From the NCBI GenBank assembly GCA_036785705.1, contig JAWUZG010000138.1:1505501-1569500 (forward strand): DNA of 64,000 nucleotides, written 5' to 3'. Each line of letters begins with the position of its first letter. Position 1 is the stretch's first letter. A program made the position numbers and the translations under genes. The notes under the pieces were generated by a model. That model had not been told where the DNA came from and did not search any database. It saw only the letters and a program-made list of their open reading frames with translations. Below are positions 1 through 23,200 of the stretch, piece by piece. The DNA comes from Acanthornis magna. Its lineage: Eukaryota > Chordata > Aves > Passeriformes > Acanthizidae.

Positions 1-11065
<11,065 letters not shown>

Positions 11066-11102
11066 GGCTGCACTTTATGGAGGGGCTTGACAGCAGAGAA
11101 CA
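11066..11102 (-). other. MYH: Gene A exon 3, 5' UTR part
   Basis: Acceptor CTCTTCCACAG precedes 37 untranslated bases leading to GCCATGT (purine at -3). A TACTAAC branch-point match lies at 11152-11158, about 50 nt upstream. An alternative acceptor (GTCAAG) within the exon is weaker. Confidence 0.7.
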
Positions 11103-12610
11103 CTGTGGAAGAGCAGACATGTTGCTCAAATTTGCCAAAAAGTAAGCACTCGTTAGTAGAAGAAAATATGTGGAAAGAAAAGAAACTATGTTTATATTAC
11201 TTGTAGGCTTTTGGAAGGAATTGCGAATTTTTGCATTGGAGTAATTCAAAATTTATTGAAAATGTGAAAGTTATATTTTAAGAGATTGTTTGGCTTGTAC
11301 TGAAATCACATTTAAATAATCTATAGATACTTAGAATTCAACTATTCAGACACTGTTCTGTGGAATTAAAAACCTCAAAACTCCTAGGCACTCTTAAAAT
11401 TAATTTGAAATTATTATAATGCTCTTTCCTCCCAATTGATACAAATTGACAAAGCTCAGAATGCTCATACTCCATTGTCTGAATTGCATACTGAAAACTC
11501 AAGCTTCTTAATGGCTCAGTTTCAATATGTAAAACTTTTGTATAATTGTATTAATAATACAATTTTCTCTAATTTTGTTAAGTGCTTGAATGCAGGCATA
11601 AATTGCAACATGACCATCAAAAGAAGATTAATGCTGTTTCAAACCATACTGAGATAGCTCTTTTTCTAGTACTTTCTTTTGCATTTTATAAATTAGTAGA
11701 ATTTTGGAGAAAAACAAAGTTCAAAGACTCAAAGATTCAAAGCTCAGATAAGGTATTTAAAAAGAAGGAATTTTCAAGTCTATTAATTTCTCTGATGTAT
11801 TTTTGTTCTTCTCCCTGTCCTGAGAAAACAACAAACCTAACAGTGGACAGCTTAGGAAAACATTTCAGTATCTCTTTCTGTATAGAGTTAAGTACACATT
11901 TAGGTACCTGATATTTACACAGTATTTAAACTTGTCTTTATTTGTACTCAAATGAGGAAATATAACCTGATATTTCTTTATTTGTCTCTGGAGGAAGATG
12001 TAGTAGCTTCCAGAGGAGAAGGGCTGCATCTTCCATTTCTTGTGAGGCAGAGAACAAGCAGAACAGGGAACAAAGGGCAGCATTGCCTTTTACAGAGGTG
12101 ACAATCAGAGCGTGGTTGCTTATACTGCAGCCCTTTCTGTTCTTTCTGATTTAGCGATTTCATGGCAAATTTTGGACAAAATATCACATTAATTCACATA
12201 TTCTGAGACAAAATGCTGAATTTTGCAGTTTTCCTACTGTGTTGTTGGTTCAGTTACATAGCTGCAACAGCTGTGATGAGAAGGTAGTACACCTCACTCC
12301 CTGTTAGGTGAGTTAAGCAGAGGTGAAGAATGTCCCCATGGGGATTTTCTGGTCTGCCATGAGTAGTCAGAGACTTCAAACACAGCTTCTTAAAGAATGG
12401 ACCAGATGACCTTATGAGATCCCTTAAAACCTGGACTGTTCTATGAGTCAATAATTCACTTGAAAAACCTTCGACACCTACACCTTATACTGTGACTACA
12501 ATGGGCTTCAGAATATATGGTGAAACAGTGACCATTCACTCAGCCATACAGACACCCCACCCAAAAGGATCTGTCTCTGCCCCCTGAGAATTAGTAAATC
12601 AGGTTCTTAC

Positions 12611-12658
12611 CTCTCGTGACACCAGATGTGTGGCTCGTGGGCTGGCAGCTGGTCAGGA
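12611..12658 (-). other. MYH: Gene A exon 2 (5' UTR)
   Basis: A 48-nt non-coding exon between acceptor TTCTGTTTTACAG and donor GTAAGAACC. A second short untranslated exon is standard in vertebrate skeletal MYH genes. The 1,508-bp intron to exon 3 (11103-12610) is AT-rich and holds nothing else recognised. Confidence 0.75.
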
Positions 12659-12847
12659 CTGTAAAACAGAAATGGCAGTTCCCAAATTGCTGCTGCACAG
12701 AAATCAAGCGTGAAAACATGCAGCTGCCTTGAAAACCGATTTATAATGGAGTCCCCTCCTGGACATGAGCACCGGAGGCAGCAGGAATGCTGTGGCACCT
12801 CAGGCTGCCATCCCCTTCCTGCCAGCCTGCAGACCTCACAGTCTTAC

Positions 12848-12866
12848 CTTGAAGCTTTCTGTGGAG
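12848..12866 (-). other. MYH: Gene A exon 1 (5' UTR, 5' end approximate)
   Basis: Short non-coding first exon ending AAGCTTCAAG followed by a strong donor GTAAGAC. The 5' end is set only by distance from the TATA box and could move by about 10 bp. Confidence 0.65.
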
Positions 12867-12891
12867 CCAGGGCAGACGCGTTGCAGGGACG

Positions 12892-12898
12892 TTTTATA
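12892..12898 (-). promoter_or_regulatory. TATA box of gene A
   Basis: TATAAAA on the minus strand, 45 bp upstream of the splice donor of a short first exon. The start site should fall near 12862-12870. Spacing and the downstream non-coding exons fit the usual MYH layout. Confidence 0.8.
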
Positions 12899-12910
12899 CA
12901 ATCTCGTCTG

Positions 12911-12925
12911 CAGATGCTACAGATG
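12911..12925. promoter_or_regulatory. Pair of CAGATG E-boxes in gene A promoter
   Basis: Two CAGATG hexamers (12911-12916 and 12920-12925) lie 13 to 27 bp upstream of the TATA box, 9 bp apart. CANNTG is the binding class of MyoD-family bHLH factors. Occupancy is inferred. Confidence 0.5.
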
Positions 12926-12942
12926 CCTACTCTTTCTTCGGT

Positions 12943-12956
12943 CAAAAATATTTTGG
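12943..12956. promoter_or_regulatory. A/T-rich element (CArG/MEF2-like) in gene A promoter
   Basis: CAAAAATATTTTGG about 45 bp upstream of the TATA box. It resembles the A/T-rich elements of skeletal MYH promoters but is not a canonical CC(A/T)6GG box. Confidence 0.4.
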
Positions 12957-14185
12957 CAAACCTTCTTTGGCTAAGCATTGTCTGGCAAACTGAACTAAGG
13001 GCATAATTGTCATTTGACATGACTAGATATAATTAGAAAATTTTGATGTCTTAGTGGCTATATGAATACATCTCCTATAAATAATGTGACAAGGGTGTTA
13101 AGGAGAGAATTTGGACTAGTCAAAGCACTTAAAGAACTTGGATTCAGGACTTATGGATTCTATTGCTGGCTTTCCCACCGACTTACTGCACGACCTGGGA
13201 TGGATTGCTTGGTATGTCTGTGCTGCAGCTATCTCAGCTGTACAATGGGAATGTCAGCTTTTATTTTTCCCTTGTGATGATGTGAATGTTGTAAGAAATG
13301 CTTAAGAGGAATACATTAGACAGGCCACTAAGAGGGAAGTAAGTATTACTAAAAGCATTTGGCATATGAGCTGGTAAGTTTCTGAAAGCAGAGGAATAAT
13401 TTGGTGTGATAGTGCTGGTGGCTGAGAGTCATAGACAGGACAAGGTAGTATAAGGGACAAAGATTTGGTTACAGAAATAAGAGGCAGGGGTGCAGCTGAT
13501 CTGCTGGTGTGGGTCTCAGAGAGAGATGTGAGGCCACTTCTGATACATGAAGAAGAGCATACATACACTCATGCAGATATACCCATTTGCACACTTGAAA
13601 TTGCAAAAGAAGTGGGACATCCTCTAAGAAGGGTTGTTATAAACCTGTGCATGAATTTGTGCTAAGGGGAGTGTCACAAGATGTGCTGTGATTTCTGCTG
13701 TGTAGATCAGTGCAGCTAAACAACAGATGTTCCTTTCTTTTCTTGATGATTTAATTCATCAGAAAGTACCCATATTGGCAGATCAGGAAGAGACCTCAGT
13801 TGCTTCTTATATCTTTTTTCCCAAGTCTGATCTGTCCATCTGTACCATAAATAAAAGAAATCCTTGAGGTAAAGAATTGGGCCTGTAGAAATCTATGCCA
13901 TTTGAATATTCATACCCCTTTCAGCAAGGAATGGTTATGGTAATTACAGAGTCTATATATCAACTGTTTTCTTAAATTCCTGCAGAAATTTTGGCTCCTG
14001 CAGAATTTAAAATCCCTTCACCAACACAAAGCTCAGCTCATACATCCAAAAGACAACCTCAGTAAAGAGACTTGCAGTCCTCAGTTTATCCTTGTTCCCA
14101 TTTCTGCTAACATAAACAAACTAGACTCAGCTGAAAGTCTGTCTCCCATCTCATGCTTCCACTGTCAAACTCACCAGCCAGGAAA
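12957..14185. other. Gene A 5' flank, no gene
   Basis: Unique AT-rich sequence with the MEF2 consensus at 13075-13084. No coding exon or known repeat recognised. Confidence 0.5.
13075..13084. promoter_or_regulatory. MEF2 consensus upstream of gene A
   Basis: CTATAAATAA matches YTAWWWWTAR exactly, about 180 bp upstream of the TATA box. MEF2 is a principal activator of skeletal MYH genes. The function here is inferred from motif and position. Confidence 0.5.
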
Positions 14186-14189
14186 AAAA

Positions 14190-15022
14190 AAAAGACCCCT
14201 TTGGCCCTTCCTGCCATGAACAGGGACACCTTCCACTGAACAAAGTTGCCCCAAGCCCCATCCAACCTGGCCTTGAACACTTTCAGGGACTGGGAAGTTG
14301 AAGCTGTTCTGGGCAACCTGTGCCAGGGCCTCAGCACTCTCATAGGAAAGAATGTCTTCTTAATGTTTAATTTATACCTACGCTCTGTCAGTGGGAAGCC
14401 ATTCCCCTTTGTCCTTGTCAAAAGTCTCTCTCCAGCTCAATTGCAGCCCACTTTAGGTACTGAAAGGTTGCCACAAGTTCTCCCTGGAGCCTTCTCTTCG
14501 CCAGGCTGAACATCTCCAGCTGTCTCAGCCTGTCTCCAGAGCAAAGGATGCTCTTGGAACATCTTCATGGCCTTCTCTAGATTCACTCCAGCAGGTCCAT
14601 GCTGTTCTTATGTTGGGGCCCTCAGAGCTGAATGCAGTGTTCCAGGTGGGTCTCACCTGAGTCAGGCAGAGGGGCAGAACCGCCCTCCCTTGCTGCCCAC
14701 ACTAGGGGATCAGCCCAGCTGCCAGGACACATGGCTGGGACATGTTGAACTTCTCATCCAGTAACACCCCCAAGTCCTTCTCCTCAGGGCTGTTCTCAAT
14801 CCATTCTCCACCCAGCCTGTACTTGTGCTTGGGATTGCCCAGACCCATGTGCAGGACCTTACACTTGACCATACTGGTCTTCACGAGGTTCACGTGGGCC
14901 CACCTCTTCATCCTCTCCAGGTCCCTCTGGGTCACATCCCTTCTCTCCAGCATGGCACCTGCACCACGTGGTTTGGTGTCATCAGCAAACTTGCTGAGGA
15001 TGCTCCTGATCCCATGGCTCAT
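14190..15022 (-). mobile_element. CR1 LINE fragment, 3' half (ORF2 C-terminus and 3' UTR)
   Basis: The minus-strand frame at 14702-15022 reads like a decayed CR1 ORF2 C-terminus (KCKVLHMGLGNPKHKYRLGG, EKDLGVLLDEKFNMS). The part toward 14190 matches the CR1 3' region that reads, on the plus strand, CACCTTCCACT ... CCAACCTGGCCTTGAACAC. 5'-truncated and disabled. Confidence 0.88.
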
Positions 15023-15029
15023 GTTGGCT

Positions 15030-15300
15030 TATGAGATATTAGACACTTCACTGGACTTCATGGGAACTTCACTGGACAGCCACAACTTCTTATGTAAAAT
15101 GGATAGGGGCTTAGCCCTTTCCTCTGCCAGTTCCCTCAGGACCCATGGATGGATTTCATCAGGTCCCATGGAGTTGTGCAACTCTAAGTTCCTTAAATGG
15201 TCTCAAACCTGATCTTCTACTGTGAGTGGTTCTTCATGCTCCCAGTTCCTGACTTTGCCTTCTGCAACTCGGATGATGTCCTGGACCAATTGGAGTGGTT
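15030..15300 (-). mobile_element. CR1 LINE fragment, reverse-transcriptase N-terminal part
   Basis: On the minus strand it resembles the CR1 stretch with S-M-G-P-D-E-like and L-R-E-L-A-like residues, broken by frameshifts. It lies 5' of the preceding fragment in the same orientation, so both may be one CR1 with an internal deletion. Confidence 0.7.
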
Positions 15301-15354
15301 CTAGAGGAGAGCTAAGAGCTGAACACCTCTCCCATGAAAAAAAGCTGAGATACT

Positions 15355-15480
15355 TCATAGAATCGCAGAATCATTAAGGTTGGAAAAGGCCTTCAAAACC
15401 ATAGAATCCAACCTTTGACCAAACACCATCTCCCTCACTAAACCATAGCACTGAGTGCCCTGTCCAGTTGTTGGGGTTTT
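15355..15480 (-). mobile_element. CR1 3'-end fragment
   Basis: ATAGAATCGCAGAATCATTA followed by GGTTGGAAAAGGCCTTCAAA is the typical CR1 3' terminus read on the plus strand, so the element is in minus orientation. It is separate from the copy below it. Confidence 0.7.
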
Positions 15481-15579
15481 CAGCCTGGAGATCAGAAAGG
15501 TTCAAGGACACCTTCTTGAGGCCTGGCCTCTCAATACTTAAAGTGGGCTTATAAGAAAGACAGAGCAAGACATTTAAAG

Positions 15580-15750
15580 GGAAAAAAGCAGATGTTTTAA
15601 CCTGAAAAATGCAGATTTCAAATAGATATAAGGCAGAAATATTTTATGATGAATGTAGTGAGACACTGGGATGGGTTTCCCAGAGAAGTAACAGATGTGC
15701 CACTACTGGAAGCTGGGTTCAATGGGGCTCTGACCAATATCCCTGAGTTC
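15580..15750 (+). mobile_element. CR1 3'-region fragment, opposite orientation
   Basis: GTAGTGAGACACTGGGATGG and the following GTTTCCCAGAGAAGT, GGAAGCTGGGTTCAATGGGG read as a CR1 3' UTR on the plus strand. Short and diverged. Confidence 0.55.
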
Positions 15751-18700
15751 TTCTCTGAGTAGCTGCTGTTGCCTTTCTGTTAAGTCCTGCTCTCAGTAGC
15801 GTGTAACAAGTCTGTCTTACACAGTCGTGTCAGGCTGGGACAAAGTGCCCTCAGGATGTGCCTGGATCACTAGGAACCATGTGGAGGGTCTAGCTGAATG
15901 TGATCTTGGGGACTGAAAAACTTTGCCTTTTCAGTGGCCAATGACGAAGCCATTCTACTCACAGAGCTCTTGTGGGTTTTTGTTTTTGTGCTGTGCAGGG
16001 TGTGGGCTGTCCTGTGCAGGGTGTGGACCCAGCCGTGCAAGAGGCAGGAGGGAGGCACACAGCCAGGCAGGTCTGGGCAGGCAGCCCAGGGAAGGTCTGG
16101 ATTGAAAGGGAAGCCATCAGTGAGTTGAGGAGTCTCCCAGTACTGACAATCACTCACCAGTGCTTTCAGGATGATCTTCAATGAAGCATCAGGTCTGTTC
16201 ACAAAAGAGATTAGAAAACAAAAATCTCTTATGGAATTGGTGCCAAACCTAAGTTAGCTTCTCACATGCGAGTCAGGCTGTGGGAAAGAATTCCTTCCTT
16301 GCTCCCTAATGTCCTCTCAGTAGTCAGATGACGTTTTCTCTAGCTGCAAATCATTCAAGACTTATTTAGTTGAAGGCCAAGTGTGTTTGGTCAGTGTTCC
16401 CAGGAGGGCATAACTGTTGCCTGTGTTATATAGCTATATTATATGTTATTCTGCTATACAGCTTCCCATGGCTATATAGCAGAATATATCCATATATATT
16501 CTTTGTTAAAAATTTTGTGAAGGACTTTGAGAAGTTATTGCAGTAAAGATATGCCCAATTCCCAATTTCGTTTAAGGAAAAACTACAGTATTGTGTACAT
16601 TTCAATATAACATCCATAACTCTAGTACACAACAGTCCTACAATATCTAAATGTAAGTATATATGGATATTCAGATCTTAATCTTACTGCTTTACAACTT
16701 TTCTGTACATTCTGTTTGCCAGTATATTTCACAATCCTAAACTCAGGTGATGCCCTCTGTCATTGCAAATAGGGTTATAGTGGTTTTGTGTCTTTTCAAA
16801 TATTCTGAATATTTTTATTATATTTTTACTGAATTGTGTTCTCAAATTCAAATTATAAGCAGTTTTTCCTGCTTTGATTGTTTTATATTGTCCAAAGACA
16901 ATGAAAAAAAATTCAAAACACATCATGATGAAGAACTTTTGTGTAACTTATGGAGCCCCACACAATTTCTACACATTGAATGAAGTGAATTTAGAGAGAG
17001 TAGTACAATTTAAACCTGATGATGTGTATATGCACTAAGGCACAATGTCAAATTCAGCTAATTTTCAGTGTAAAGAGAGAAGAATAGAATTACCTATGCT
17101 CTACCAGGGAAGCTGAGGACAATGCCTGTGTACTGAGCTCATCTAAAATATGATAAAACATATGCATAAAAGAAACTGTCTTGCTGCCTTTTCTATAAGC
17201 CCCACGATCTAGTGCTGCACTGACCTGTCTTCTCAATGTGACCTTCAAGTGAGCCTTTCATGTCTCTTTTTAGGTTACAGCAACAGCTGAGAAAAGAAGT
17301 CGCTGATTCCCACTGCTGCCAGGACTTAATGGAAACTCAGCAGGGGATGGCTGGAGAAATTAATTTCTTTTTATGTGTTCTCTCTCATATTAATGTCTGC
17401 TACTCTTTGCCACTATTTGCAGGGTGATATATACCTGAACCCTTTTCCTTGTCCCTCTCATGTCTCTTTCCATGTACAAGAACAGAGGGAAATAATATTG
17501 TGGTGAACTAGCACAGTAAAAATTTGTAGTGTTGCAGTATTTGCTTCACGAGACACAGGATTCAAGGCAATGGAGATGATTACAACAGGGTACGTTAATA
17601 AAACTGAAATTCTTCAGTGTATTTATTCCTGGCCTAGCTCTGGTCCTACTCAAGAGCAGCTAATTTTTGTTCACTCATCCAAGTATAGTTGGGGCAGTAC
17701 TATGTGTGTTGAAGAACATGGTCTTACATTTGAGTTAATTCAGAAAATACAGAACTCAGTGGAGAATTAGAAGTATCTTGATGGTGTTCTGGTGACAGCA
17801 TGATGTGTCCACCTGAGTAGCAAGGAAAGTCATAGCTCCCAAAATGTACCATATGACAGAAACTGTGCCATCTCAGTAGGCAGTGCCATAAACATGCTCC
17901 TGCAATGCCAGGATCTCGCCAGGAATGGGAAGTTCTATTTCTTTCAAAAGCAGGTGATAATTTAGGGAACTTAAGTAAGAGCTCGGGAGGACTTCAGCCT
18001 CCTGTCCTGTAGGAGACATTCAATTATCTGATGAACTCAAGGACTGATTAAACTCTAATGACCTATAACTAGAAGTACTTCATTATGTAATGAGATCTAA
18101 ACAATGATGGTTTCAATGTCAGAACAAAGAAACAGCATAATTAAATAGCTGGAATGAAAAGTTGAATTCACAGGTCCAGATTTATCTTATTTGACACTGT
18201 GTGGTTGACAGATGCTTAAGTCATCATATGTTCCCTAAAAGCTTCAACATAATGCCTGATGATTTTTTGCCTTTTCTTTTTTATACCCTTTTTATACATT
18301 TCTATACCCTTTCCATTTCCTTGTGCCCTTTACATACACTCTTTGTACGTTAGCCCCACATATTTATGATTCTTGTTGTCTGATATTTAGCTCAGGTTGG
18401 GGGTTTTGCAAAGCAGGAAGACCAAACATTCACAGCAGGAGGCCAAAAGCTCTGTACTATCTCAGAACTAGAGGCTCCAACCTTGGATGGAGTCTCTGGA
18501 GCATATTTTGTAAACTAGGCTGTAGTCTCATTTGGGGGGGGGTAATTAGAAGAGGGGGACAATTACTTCATTTATTAAGTTTCTTACTGGGATATATTAG
18601 GTAGATATGCTAATTTGCGAGGTCCATAGAATTGCATACACGTTGTATGGGGTGTACTTCTCGGTGTATTTTTACCTTTGATAAGTTGTACACATAGGTT

Positions 18701-19925
18701 CCTATAAAACTGAGGTAATACCCTTTTTCCCTTTACTGCTGTGTCTGCTTCATATTTCTACCAGCCAAAAGGCAACAAAAAGACCAGGAAGACAATAGGC
18801 ATGGGCAGGCAGCATATATATCCATTCACTCTAAGCATGATAGAGGGAAAAGGCATTACTCTGAATGTTTCTAATTATCACGTAATTGCATTGCAAACTA
18901 CCAGGAAATCTTTCAATATAAAAAGACATTTGAATGTCTTAGTTGTTTTAGTGGACTGCCATTAGTCCTTGCAAATCTGGTCCAAATTCCAACTGACAGC
19001 TCCTGGTGACATCTCACAGTATGTTTTCTGTTCCAGAGGATGTCCCTTGCTTACATTAAATTTGATATGCTGTAAAAATAAAAAGATTAAAATATTTACT
19101 TTTTAATTTGACAGTTGTCTTCTACCTTCACTTAAATAAGAACATACAAAAGGGACAATTCTTTAGCTGATATTTTAGTACTCTGCTGCAAAACAGCTCG
19201 CTCATTGGAAGAAAGAGCTAAAGGCCAACTGAAAAATATTGTCAGCTTTTGACATTTTGAGTAAAAAACCCAAAAAGTAAAAAGGAAGATAATCTAGATG
19301 AAAAATGTAGGTGATTTACATATCTTACTTGAAATTCTATTGATAAAATCATTCCAAAACAGCATGGTGCCATGAATGACTTGGATGTATGTCAGAAGTT
19401 TGGCAGATGATGCAGCCCATGATACTAGCACAGTGTTGCACAAGTCTTCCAAGAGAAGATTTACATATTAGCAAAAGCTTTTCAGGGACTTAATCAGTAT
19501 TGTCGGTAGTGTTTTGAACTAGGAAAACACACAAAGATAATAGAAACAAGTAAGAAATATTAAAGGGTAATTTAGCTGAAAAAGTTGAACTAAAGCACAT
19601 GAAAACAATAACCTGAAAAACTCTTGGGTAATTTTTGACAAAATACTGGTGTGCTGTTGTTGCGGGTTTTTTTTTTTCCATCTCTGCTTCTTGTTCACAG
19701 ACTAAGGATTTCAGGAAATAATCTCAAAAAATAGTGTCAAGGCAAATAGACTAAACATTGCATTCAAGTCACAAGGCAAAGGGGGAAAGAAAAAGTAATT
19801 TGGACTATGTTTATAGAGTCAAAGATGGAGATAAATACGAGAAGAACATCACAGAAAAACAATGGATATCCAACACTTTTGTGTCACTGAAACTACCAAT
19901 ACTGGTAACACATCTTTAATTTCCT
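15751..19925. other. Intergenic, no gene recognised
   Basis: Unique sequence. A short GC-richer patch near 15960-16110 gives overlapping open frames on both strands with no recognisable product. An 11-bp inverted repeat (16448-16458 with 16475-16485) could form a hairpin. Confidence 0.5.
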
Positions 19926-20215
19926 GCAGTTGAATCAGAGAATCAATTATAGAATGGCTTCAGTTGGAAAGGGCCTGAAAAGCCACGGGCAGGGACACCT
20001 TCCACTATCCCAGGCTGCTCCAAACCCTATCCAACCTGGCCTTGGGCACTGCCAGGGATGGGGCAGCCATAGCTTCTCTGGGCACCTGTACCAGGGCCTC
20101 ACCACCCTCACAGGGAAGAATTTCTTTCTAATATCTAATATAAAACTCTTCTCTTTCAGTTTAAAACCGCTACCCCTTGTCCTACAACTTGGCATGGCGA
20201 AATCAAAGAAAGTTT
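19926..20215 (-). mobile_element. CR1 LINE 3' fragment
   Basis: CAGGGACACCTTCCACTATC, CTATCCAACCTGGCC, GCCAGGGATGGGGCAGCC and CTAATATCTAATATAAAA are successive CR1 3'-UTR landmarks, reading as the reverse complement of the element. Well preserved. Confidence 0.88.
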
Positions 20216-23200
20216 GTAAGCAGCCTATTCTCAAGTGTCTTTCTTCTATAAGAAGCCAAAATTGCAAAGACTCCTGTCCAGACTCTAGTTCAGACTCTTT
20301 CCCTTTTAGAAGAGCATACCCTGATGAATATGAGGTATTAATCATTTGTGGCAGCTTTATCTTCTTTCACAAAGCTGATCTTTCTCTCACTGACGATTAA
20401 TTAAATGTACTGGCATGTTGGCCTGTAAGCTTGTTGTAGAGAGTCTAAAGTCCTCATATCGATTGTTTGTCTGCTCTAAGTTCACAGACATTGGTGAATT
20501 ACACTGGAGAAAAGTCTATTTCACACTGCCTTTCCCAGTACTCTGCCTTGTGCCAGGGAACATTTTCGGACAGGGGAAGCCAGTCACTTATACTGATAAA
20601 TCATTAGCACATTTCTCATCAAGCTTTTGACCTGTGCCAGCAACACATCTCCTAAACAGATTTAAAGGCATAATTGGACAGCTGGCATTTTCTGGGACCC
20701 TTCCCAATACAGTCTGCATCCAGCTTCTCCATTCTTGATACAGAAATAGTTTACTTCTATAAGTATAAACAGTTCCATGCCAATTGGCCTAAGTTCCTGG
20801 ACATGTTTAATTTACTAGTGTAGTTGTAGTGTTACTCTAGAAAGGTTTGGAGGAGTGACAGTGATATCTGTCCTTGGGAAAGGAAGGACCTGCTGGAGGA
20901 AGAAACATTGATGAACAAAGAAGAAATACCTTGATGAACAAAAGGAATTAAAATTGACTGTGCCTCTATTAACTTTCTGCCAATGTTTCTATCTCTTCAG
21001 GGCTGGACTCCACTACAGATGAATGCAAAACACAGAGGAGTCAGAAGAGAAGAGGCAGAATGAGGGTAGACTCTGACTGCAGGCTGTCCTGCACAGTAGT
21101 GAGGAGTGGGCAAGGATTTGCAGCACTGACATTCCCATGGAACAGAGAGGATTTCATTGTGCTGAAAATAGATCCTTCTTGAGATGGAGACCAGGCAGCT
21201 GCCGCACCCTCTGCCAACCCTTAACCATGGCTTCCCCTCCCCCGTGTTCTGTGACTGTCTGTGAGTTCAGGAGCAAGAATCACAGCAAGACAGCAGAGCC
21301 AAGGGGGAAAGTGGAGGCATCCTAAGACTATTAGTCTGTACCCTGCTAGGACACCATCCTGAAGCTCCCATCCATGTTTTTTTCTTGGTACCATTCCACT
21401 CACATGCTAGGAACTGGACTTTAGTGTGTGGATGAGGAGATAGTGGTGGAAATAACATTGTATAAAATACTTTGCTAAACATTTTCAGGCTCTGTAAGGT
21501 GTTTTCATATCTTGCAGATGCTCCATTTGGAAGCTGAGGATGGGCTTGTGGTGGTTGTGACCTTTGAAAATTGTCTGAACTGTACAATCAACAGCTAATT
21601 AGTAGCTGGCTGGCAGTTGTTAATGAGAACAATACCCCTGTGGCTCACAACAAGACTCTTTATCTTTCAAAATCTCCATCAAAGCCCTATGAGTGAGTCA
21701 CAGATTGCACCTTTGGCAAATTTGCTGATAACATTAATGTATGCAAGTGACAGAGAATTAATCCAGTGGAACTTTGACAAATGTGAGGGTGAGGCCAGCA
21801 GAAACCTCATGAAGCCCATTAAGATGTGGAGTTTTCTGCCTGGGGCAGAATCACACTTCGTGGACAGGGAAATGTTTTAGCAGGAGCCCTGCTAGAAAGG
21901 ATGTGGGCATTTTGTGGGATACCAGTTTCTAAGCCAGCAGTGCTTCCTCATCATGAGGACAGCAAATCCAAGGGAGGGCTGCATTAGGAACAAAATGTTT
22001 AACAGACTGGAAGAAGTTATTTACCTTCCTGCACTTGGGGTTGTTGCAGTCACTCCTGAAATACAGTATTGCATTTTGGACTCTGCAGTTCAAGAGCAAT
22101 GTGGAGAAGCTGGAGGCAGGTACACTGAAGGGCTAACAAAATGGCAAATGACCTAGCTAGGGCACATTACCTGGGCTACAAGCTCCCAACAAGTGGAGGA
22201 CAATGACGTACCTTCATGTCTTCCACTGTTTCCCATCTGCACTTCCCTTGAGCCCTCTGCTCCTTTGATCAGAATGTGTCTGTCCGTGAAGCAGTGGAAA
22301 AGCAGCACGGTATCAGAGGTGGGTCTGTAATTCCATGGCTTCTTCTTTGCGAGAGAGACTGAAGAAAGCTGTCATTGTATTCGGTGACTCTCTACACCTT
22401 TAACCCAAAGCACACTCTTAAAAGCTTTACTGCGTGACAGTGTCATGGATTACAACCCACTCCCCCCCCCACACTTGGTGGCTGGTCCTTGTTTAAACTA
22501 ATGACAAGAATTAGCTTTACTCAGTGCAGCAGGTGAGCTGAAGCTTTCTCATCTGTTTGGGGACCCTGTGGTCTGTCTGCTTTCACCTGAATTTCCTGTC
22601 GCACCTCTTTCTGACAATGTTTCTTCTGTCAAATCATGATAAATTACCTCTAATCACAATAAATGCCTCTTCAGCCTGTGTGAGTCCAGCCTCTTGTCTT
22701 TCGCCTAGAGATGCACTCCAGAGGTGGGGTCTCTGCACAGTAACTTGATTCCAGGTCTAGTCAGTAAAACAATTTAAGCCATTCTCTTCTCGGTAACAGG
22801 AAGGTCCTGGTACCAGATTTCATCCCACTCTGAAAAAATAAAAGAAGCCACAAAATCCAAAACCTACGAAACATAGCAGGCAGAACTGCTGAATTCAGAG
22901 CAAAGGCACAGCTTTACAAGTTTGCAAATTCACAATTTACAAGAACACAGAATGGCAATTGGGTGTTTAATTAGGACAGTGAGGTTGGTACCAACCTGTT
23001 CCAGTTGCACAAGGAGACAAGGCTGAGCTCATAGAGCTGTGCTGTCTGTGTGTGAGGATGTAGCAGCAAGTTAAACTTTTTTGTGTGTTCTTTGGAGTTG
23101 AAAGATGGCACCAATGATAAGTTCCCATCCTCTTTGATGTGATAATTATCAGATTGCTGCAGAGGAATGCAAACAATCCCTGGGAGTGCAGTGTAGTCTG

